From contig CAYYYJ010000033.1 in assembly GCA_964476045.1 (NCBI GenBank), positions 1-8,433 on the forward strand: a stretch of DNA of 8,433 bases, given 5' to 3'. This document shows positions 5,175-8,433 of the stretch, in pieces. Origin of the DNA: CAYYYJ01 sp964476045 (GTDB lineage Archaea > Aenigmatarchaeota > Aenigmatarchaeia > QMZP01 > JACQNV01). The number at the start of each line of letters is the position of its first letter. The first letter of the stretch is position 1. The position numbers and the translations under genes are program-made. The notes beneath the pieces are model-generated. The model had not been told where the DNA came from, ran no database searches, and saw only the letters and a list, made by a program, of their open reading frames with translations.

Positions 5175-5915
5175 ATGATTGCATGCGCGCCTTTATTCAC
5201 AACAGAGACCATGAAATTATTAGCAGTTTCTGTTTCCTTTGTTTTTTCTGGAATATTTCTAATCCTACTCAAAAAACTCAGTTTGTCTTCAAAGCCTAAA
5301 ATAGCCCTGATCTACTCGCATCTACTGGCCTTGTTTTTCCCGTTTATCTTACTGACAACTAATGCAGGGTGCGCAGCTGTGTGTGCTGCATGCTATACAG
5401 ACATTTACCAGCTGTTAAGCTTGGCTGTCCCGTCAACGCTTTTACTTAGCACAATTGCCGGATTTGCGTTAATCCCTACTGTATTTATTTATTCTAACAG
5501 GAAAAGCGAGATAACAGAAGGAGCCATATCAGACTTTGTAAAATCTTCGTCCAGAAAAATGAAAATAAAACAGCCGAAAATTTACACTCTGAACACATCC
5601 AGGCCTGTCGCATTTTCTTTCAAGAATTTCAGGTCAGCTATGTTCTTGTCTGTCGGATTATTCGACATTTTAAAATGGAAAGAAGTCCAGGCCGTGATCC
5701 TCCATGAACTCGCGCACATCAAACAGAAATCATCTGCCCTGAAATTATCCACATTTTTGCTTAGAGTGTTCTCGCCGGTTTCCATACTGCTGAAGTTCCA
5801 GCACAAGAATACAGACGAAGAGGAGAAAGCTGACTTGGCTGCGATAAGGGTGCAGAAGACTGATCTGTATATTAAGTCGGCTAGGAAGAAATTAATTGAA
5901 TACGATGAGGTCTGA
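5175..5915 (+). CDS. BlaR1-like M48/M56 membrane metalloprotease with a Cys sensor loop (246 aa)
   Basis: Three TM helices are visible (about residues 14-33, 43-62 and 82-105). The catalytic domain follows, with HELAH at 177-181 (zinc ligands and general base). An ExxxD (E216, D220, in EEEKADLAA) probably supplies the third ligand as in M48. Positive residues after TM1 (KKLSLSSKPK) and TM3 (SNRK) place both on the inside, so the protease is cytoplasmic. The loop at 63-80, with C66, C70 and C73 (CAAVCAAC), is then outside. Known BlaR1/MecR1 proteins cleave or trigger loss of BlaI after an external domain binds a beta-lactam. Here no penicillin-binding domain exists, so the Cys loop is the only plausible sensor (metal or redox; inference). 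It starts 1 nt after the repressor stop without a good SD, so it is translationally coupled. An in-frame ATG at 5211 is less likely, since it would remove C4 and the N-terminal tail. Confidence 0.85.
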   Translation: MIACAPLFTTETMKLLAVSVSFVFSGIFLILLKKLSLSSKPKIALIYSHLLALFFPFILLTTNAGCAAVCAACYTDIYQLLSLAVPSTLLLSTIAGFALIPTVFIYSNRKSEITEGAISDFVKSSSRKMKIKQPKIYTLNTSRPVAFSFKNFRSAMFLSVGLFDILKWKEVQAVILHELAHIKQKSSALKLSTFLLRVFSPVSILLKFQHKNTDEEEKADLAAIRVQKTDLYIKSARKKLIEYDEV

Positions 5916-5917
5916 TG

Positions 5918-5923
5918 TTTTTT
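5918..5923 (+). terminator. T-tract after the protease gene
   Basis: A run of six T begins 3 nt after the TGA of the protease gene. Archaeal termination often needs only a U-tract, so this may end the repressor-protease transcript. No stem precedes it. Confidence 0.3.
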
Positions 5924-6120
5924 AGGATTTAAGATTCTGGTTATTTCTTTTGTATTCCATCGCGCTTTGCAGTAGTTTACTTTTATGGCGCACTATAACT
6001 GGGCGTGTAGTTCAAGCATACACTAGGGATGCCCGTAAACAATCCCTATACCGATGCATAATGGGTTTATAAGCATTGTGGAAGTTGTTACTTCAGGGTA
6101 GATTATCTTACCACGATAAG
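5924..6120. other. Intergenic region with three consecutive hairpins
   Basis: No convincing gene is seen. From 6005 three stems follow each other: GTGTA/TACAC (6005-6009 with 6019-6023), TAGGGAT/ATCCCTA (6024-6030 with 6042-6048, 11-nt loop), and ATGC-ATAA with TTAT-AA-GCAT (6054-6061 with 6067-6076). The middle loop begins GCCC, which could pair with GGGC at 6001-6004 as a pseudoknot. TTTATAAGC at 6066-6074 matches the TATA element at 8081-8089. A structured RNA is possible but unproven. Just before the ATPase promoter, TTATC and GATAA flank TTACCAC, a weak dyad. Confidence 0.35.
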
Positions 6121-6130
6121 TTTAAATACT
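6119..6130 (+). promoter_or_regulatory. TATA box of a near-leaderless ATPase gene
   Basis: TTTAAATA at 6121-6128 is close to the archaeal consensus. Its centre is about 27 nt before the ATG at 6152, so transcription should start at or next to the start codon. No SD is present, which agrees with leaderless initiation. Confidence 0.6.
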
Positions 6131-6151
6131 ATAACAGCCATTATACTAACC

Positions 6152-7372
6152 ATGATTATAGAAAGGGTGGAAGCAAGTTCCATCAACGGGATCAAAAAAT
6201 GGGTTTTCATATTCGGCAGAAGAAAGACCGGGAAAACATTCCTTGTCAGGAATTTCATCGAACACGACGAATATTTCTTTGTCAAGAAAGACAAGGGGAT
6301 AGTTTCAGGTGAAGCTGATAAAGAAATTGGTTATGAAACATTCATGGAAATAGTCAAAAGGGCCCTTTCTGAAAACAAGACAATTGTTGTTGATGAATTC
6401 CACAGGTTAGGGGAAGATTTTCTGGAGTTCCTGCATTACACAGAAAAGAGAGGGAAAATAATCCTGATATCCTCCACGCTGAATTTATCAAAAAAGCTTC
6501 TGGGGAACAAGTCTGCGATACTGGGGCTTTTTGCAGAAGTTCCTATAGGCTTGCTGAAATTGCCGGATGTTATAAAAACCTTGAAAAAATACAGGCTTGA
6601 CAAAAAAAGCTTGCTTGAGCTTGCTGTTTTTCTCAGGGAACCGCTTGCAATAGATTATTTTTCCCCTGGGAAGGATTCAAGGGCAACTATAGTTGACATA
6701 CTGGCAGGCTCCATTAAAAGCATGCCTGCGCTTATTGGGGAGATTTTTACAGAGGAGGAAAAAAGCAGTTCTTCTGTTTATGAGGGGATCCTCAAAGCTA
6801 TTGGAAGCGGGCATTATGTTTCTACAGAGATCTCCAGCTGTTTGTTTTCAAAAAAGCTGATAAAAAAAGATGACCCGAGCATTATACAGCAGTATCTCCT
6901 TAACCTTGTTGATTTCGGAATAATCAAGAAAATAAAAGTGTACGAAAAAAACAAATTTGTTTACAGGCATGTTTCGCCTTTGGCAAGGCTCTATTATTAC
7001 GCTGAAGAAAAATACAATGTCTCTGAAAGGGCTGTGAACAAAGCTGAAATTGGAAGGGTTGTCGATGAACTCCTGCCAAAGATTATAGAAGACTCTGTGA
7101 GGGAATTCCTTGCCGAACTTCTCGGCCTCGAGGAATGCGTATATGAAACAAAAGGCTTTGACATAGACGTCTGCCTTCTAAGGTTCAAAAAAATAGACAC
7201 AGCGGCTGAAATAAAATGGAAGGCTATTGTGGGGAAAGAAGAAATTTCCAAGGCAGCCGAGAATTTGGGGAAAACAGGCTGCAAGGAAAAATTCCTTTTT
7301 GTGCCAGATAAAAACAAGGTTAGCACGGAAAAAATAAAGGTTGTTGATATTATGGATTTTTTAAGCGATTGA
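6152..7372 (+). CDS. Archaeal AAA-type ATPase with C-terminal PD-(D/E)xK-like domain (406 aa)
   Basis: Walker A is GRRKTGKT at residues 22-29. Walker B is TIVVDEFHRL with D81 and E82. LISSTLN near 105-111 fits sensor 1. The middle (about 200-290) looks like a winged helix, with HYVSTEISSCL and QQYLLNLVDFGIIKK. The C-terminal region has FDIDVCLLRF (D337, D339) then AEIKWK (E353, K355), a PD-(D/E)xK nuclease-like signature. This order matches the archaeal ATPase_2 plus DUF234 family, whose function is poorly known; members are common in accessory archaeal regions. The length is normal and the reading frame intact. Nothing links it functionally to the redox operon. Its stop is 15 nt before the small ORF at 7388, which may be cotranscribed. 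Confidence 0.88.
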   Translation: MIIERVEASSINGIKKWVFIFGRRKTGKTFLVRNFIEHDEYFFVKKDKGIVSGEADKEIGYETFMEIVKRALSENKTIVVDEFHRLGEDFLEFLHYTEKRGKIILISSTLNLSKKLLGNKSAILGLFAEVPIGLLKLPDVIKTLKKYRLDKKSLLELAVFLREPLAIDYFSPGKDSRATIVDILAGSIKSMPALIGEIFTEEEKSSSSVYEGILKAIGSGHYVSTEISSCLFSKKLIKKDDPSIIQQYLLNLVDFGIIKKIKVYEKNKFVYRHVSPLARLYYYAEEKYNVSERAVNKAEIGRVVDELLPKIIEDSVREFLAELLGLEECVYETKGFDIDVCLLRFKKIDTAAEIKWKAIVGKEEISKAAENLGKTGCKEKFLFVPDKNKVSTEKIKVVDIMDFLSD

Positions 7373-7387
7373 GGGTTAGCAATTATA

Positions 7388-7513
7388 GTGATATTCAGGG
7401 AGTTCTACAAGGGTTTGGACAACAAAAAAATAGATGAGTCACTTGAGTTTGTCAGAAAGGCCGGGATAAAAGAGATAGACATGGACCATCCGCTGGTTAA
7501 TTTGTTTGGCTGA
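7388..7513 (+). CDS. 41-aa small protein, first copy of a duplicated ORF
   Basis: The ORF begins GTGATATTC and encodes a short charged protein with FREFYKGLDNKKI at the N-terminus and EIDMDHPLVNL at the C-terminus. The reading frame is supported by the second copy at 8109, where synonymous changes (GAG/GAA, TAC, AAG/AAA) dominate and the peptide is conserved. That is good evidence it was once translated. GTG is taken as the start by analogy with the ATG of copy two; GAGG lies 14 nt upstream, so the SD is poor. It follows the ATPase closely and converges on the DUF2283 gene. No domain is recognised; an antitoxin-like or cassette-specific role is only a guess. Confidence 0.5.
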   Translation: MIFREFYKGLDNKKIDESLEFVRKAGIKEIDMDHPLVNLFG

Positions 7514-7627
7514 ATAAAAAGGTTAATTGACAACTGGAATTGAAATTCCTTTTGGATCTGCGCCAAACTTCTTGGAAAAATTAACGATAGTGAATCCGAT
7601 GAGTTCTTTGGTTACAGTGTTATATCT
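7394..7627. repeat. Diverged direct duplication, copy 1 (small ORF plus DUF2283 3' end)
   Basis: The stretch matches 8112-8335 in order and orientation. Each copy has a plus-strand small ORF, a gap of under 10 nt and a convergent DUF2283 3' end. A 24-nt identical core (7481-7504) encodes MDHPLVNL. Elsewhere similarity is clear mainly at protein level, so the duplication is old or the cassettes arrived separately. Confidence 0.7.
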
Positions 7628-7741
7628 GGCAAATACGCCGTCCTGGACTTCTTCTCCTTCTGCTTTCACAGGCTTGCCGAAGCTGAGGTAAACCACGTCA
7701 GCTTCCTTATCGTAACTAATAAAGATCTTCAATTTTTCCAT
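7523..7741 (-). CDS. DUF2283 protein, probable antitoxin (72 aa)
   Basis: The sequence has the DUF2283 pattern: KIFISYDKEADVVYLSF, an EGEEVQDGVFARYN middle and a KELIGFTIVNFSKKF end. DUF2283 proteins are short, and many sit next to small toxin-like genes; an antitoxin role is inferred from that context. The ATG at 7741 has AGGA 8 nt upstream and lies inside the end of the putative toxin gene (26-nt overlap), so expression is coupled. The C-terminal extension GADPKGISIPVVN is also present in the remnant at 8234-8335, so it belongs to this lineage. TTTTT on the minus strand at 7520-7516 may terminate the transcript. Confidence 0.8.
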   Translation of the reverse strand: MEKLKIFISYDKEADVVYLSFGKPVKAEGEEVQDGVFARYNTVTKELIGFTIVNFSKKFGADPKGISIPVVN

Positions 7742-8060
7742 AAATACATTCCTTACCTGAGATTCTTATTTTACCTTTTCCAACAAAGAGTGCTGTAATC
7801 ACAAACCCGCCGCCGTTTAAATGGCGAACAACTACCAAAAGGTTTTTGGAACCAACAGGGGTTTTCTCAAAGTATTTACAATAGTGGTAATCGTCTTCTG
7901 AAGGATGGTATAAGATAACATCGGGCTGTTCGATACACTCCCTGATTTTTCTAATTTCGCCTTCAAATTCTGGGTGTCTTTCTTCAATGTGCTGTGATTG
8001 TGTTGATGTAAGGCGGATTTTCTTTTCGAGTATAGAGACAGCTTCGAAGATGTTATTCAT
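7716..8060 (-). CDS. Putative RNase-type toxin of the PBECR/RelE-like group (114 aa)
   Basis: Recognisable features are an N-terminal LTSTQSQHIEERHPE (H24, R28, H29) and EQPDVIL at 44-50. DYHYCKYF at 57-64, KNLLVVVRH at 72-80 and a GFVITALF strand at 85-92 follow. The HI-x2-RHPE...PDVI pattern plus a small beta-sheet core resembles nuclease-fold toxins called PBECR in phage and plasmid proteins. I rate that as plausible, not certain; a DUF4258-like protein is the main alternative. It precedes and overlaps a DUF2283 gene, so toxin comes first and antitoxin second. The gene appears leaderless: a TATA element is centred about 25 nt before its ATG and no SD exists. Confidence 0.6.
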   Translation of the reverse strand: MNNIFEAVSILEKKIRLTSTQSQHIEERHPEFEGEIRKIRECIEQPDVILYHPSEDDYHYCKYFEKTPVGSKNLLVVVRHLNGGGFVITALFVGKGKIRISGKECIYGKIEDLY

Positions 8061-8080
8061 ATAATGATATTCGTTTGTGT

Positions 8081-8089
8081 TTTATAAGC
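8081..8089. promoter_or_regulatory. Symmetric TATA element serving two divergent leaderless starts
   Basis: TTTATAAGC reads GCTTATAAA on the other strand, so a TATA box is present in both directions. Its centre (about 8084.5) is exactly midway between the minus-strand ATG at 8060 and the plus-strand ATG at 8109, about 25 nt from each. That fits leaderless transcription of both the toxin gene and the second small ORF from one TBP site. Confidence 0.6.
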
Positions 8090-8108
8090 TTTTGAAAGGG
8101 CGTATATT

Positions 8109-8230
8109 ATGTTCAGGGAATTCTACAAAGGGTTGGACAACAAGAAGATAGAAGAGGTTTTGAAATCGCGAAGAAGATTGGTCTAAAAGAAATAGATATG
8201 GACCATCCGCTGGTTAATTTGCTTCTATAA
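8109..8230 (+). pseudogene. Second copy of the small ORF, frameshifted
   Basis: From the ATG at 8109 the product MFREFYKGLDNKKI matches copy 1, but the frame stops at TAA 8184-8186 after 25 codons. One missing base near 8160-8166 explains this. Restoring it gives an IAKKIGLKEIDMDHPLVNL ending that aligns with copy 1 to the TAA at 8228-8230. It may be a decayed gene or a sequencing error; the similarly damaged neighbour supports decay. Confidence 0.6.
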
Positions 8231-8335
8231 TAGTCAGTTGCTGGCAGGTATGGAAATGCCTGTAGGGTCTGCCCCAAATTTCTTTGAGAAATTCAATTTA
8301 CCTGTTCACCAGGTGCTTGGTTACTTGTCATAACG
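8112..8335. repeat. Diverged direct duplication, copy 2
   Basis: Partner of 7394-7627. The 24-nt identical core is at 8198-8221. Both reading frames in this copy carry indels, while copy 1 is intact. Confidence 0.7.
8234..8335 (-). pseudogene. DUF2283 remnant with frameshifts
   Basis: Read leftwards, the remnant shows RYD, then VTKHLV, then LNFSKKFGADPTGISIPASN and a stop. These correspond to residues 39-72 of the intact DUF2283 protein at 7523-7741. Two small deletions (1 nt before VTK, 2 nt before the NFSKKF block) put the pieces in three frames. The N-terminal half is missing and is replaced by the end of the unrelated partial gene at 8337. It is therefore a truncated relic. Confidence 0.7.
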
Positions 8336-8336
8336 A

Positions 8337-8433
8337 TCAGCCGTTGGGATTATCTTCACGGATACTTTCATCAAAAAGCTTGATGCACAGGTCGATTGCG
8401 CTCTTTGCGTCTGCTGGCTGTAGATCCGGTAGC
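8337..8433 (-). CDS. C-terminus of an unidentified protein, cut by the window edge
   Basis: One minus-strand frame is open from the edge to TGA at 8337-8339. The visible tail includes LPDLQPADAKSAIDLCIKLF and ends in REDNPNG. Acidic and helical character is normal for a soluble protein. The stop abuts the DUF2283 remnant, suggesting a recombination junction. Too little is present to name a family. Thirty-one codons without a stop is modest evidence alone. Confidence 0.45.
   Translation of the reverse strand, partial: LPDLQPADAKSAIDLCIKLFDESIREDNPNG

Noticed and set aside
5925..6018. Minus-strand frame of about 30 codons ending near 5925 (tail SAMEYKRNNQNLKS)
   Set aside because: It could be a gene relic, but there is no SD, no suitably placed TATA box with a good start, and no recognised homology.
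5984..6026. Plus-strand 13-codon ORF beginning ATGGCGCAC
   Set aside because: No SD or promoter at the right spacing, and it overlaps the hairpin region.
6001..6076. tRNA-like start GGGCGTGTAGTTCAA
   Set aside because: There is no T-arm GTTCRA sequence at the right distance, the next stem is 7 bp with an 11-nt loop instead of 5 bp with 7 nt, and no matching acceptor 3' strand is found.
6997..7326. Minus-strand open frame of 109 codons inside the ATPase gene
   Set aside because: Fully antisense to the conserved C-terminal domain of the ATPase, with Ser/Phe-rich antisense composition and no start signals.
1..8433. CRISPR array, rRNA or insertion sequence
   Set aside because: No regularly spaced short repeats, no rRNA-like conserved stretches, and no transposase-like frame or terminal inverted repeats were seen.

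Overview
The window looks archaeal, probably from a small-genome DPANN-type lineage (that assignment is inference). Support comes from archaeal TATA-like boxes (TTTAAATA, GTATTTAA, TTTATAAG) about 25 nt upstream of inferred transcript starts, several near-leaderless genes without a ribosome binding site, Shine-Dalgarno (SD) sequences mainly at genes inside operons, A/T-rich composition, frequent AGG/AGA arginine codons and an archaeal-type ATPase.

Region 1 (1-4700, minus strand) is a compact run of genes for small or membrane-anchored proteins rich in Cys and His. In transcription order: a C2H2 zinc finger/one-TM/His-rich exported-domain protein (4053-4700); a polytopic membrane protein with CPAC and CITC pairs and a C-terminal CxxCC...CxCxH domain (2758-3993); a 67-aa membrane peptide ending in Cys (2497-2700); a 53-aa zinc-ribbon-like protein (2293-2454); a membrane-anchored protein with three thioredoxin-like domains (1149-2288); a second His-domain protein with a Cys/Asp-rich insert (455-1138); a 16-aa basic peptide ending in Cys-Cys (388-438); a 72-aa two-TM Cys-rich protein (129-347); and the start of another gene at the left edge.

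Region 2 (4731-5915, plus strand, divergent) encodes a BlaI/MecI/CopY-type winged-helix repressor and, 1 nt later, an M48/M56-like membrane metalloprotease (HELAH). Its only extracytoplasmic loop carries three cysteines. The repressor gene and the first structural gene diverge around a TATA/operator block. A near copy of that block (26 of 30 positions) lies in front of the 411-aa membrane protein gene. My reading is that a BlaR1-like protease senses a metal or thiol-redox signal through its Cys loop, inactivates the Cys-less repressor and derepresses an envelope metal/disulfide module. Sequence supports the layout and shared operator; the inducer and chemistry are inferred.

Region 3 (5916-6151) is intergenic, with three hairpins and the promoter of a near-leaderless AAA-type ATPase with a C-terminal PD-(D/E)xK-like domain (6152-7372).

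Region 4 (7388-8433) resembles a toxin-antitoxin neighbourhood. A possible RNase-toxin gene overlaps a DUF2283 antitoxin-like gene (minus strand). A cassette of a small plus-strand ORF converging on a DUF2283 3' end occurs twice; the second copy is frameshifted in both genes. A symmetric TATA element lies exactly midway between the toxin start and the start of the second small ORF. The right edge holds the C-terminus of an unidentified minus-strand protein.
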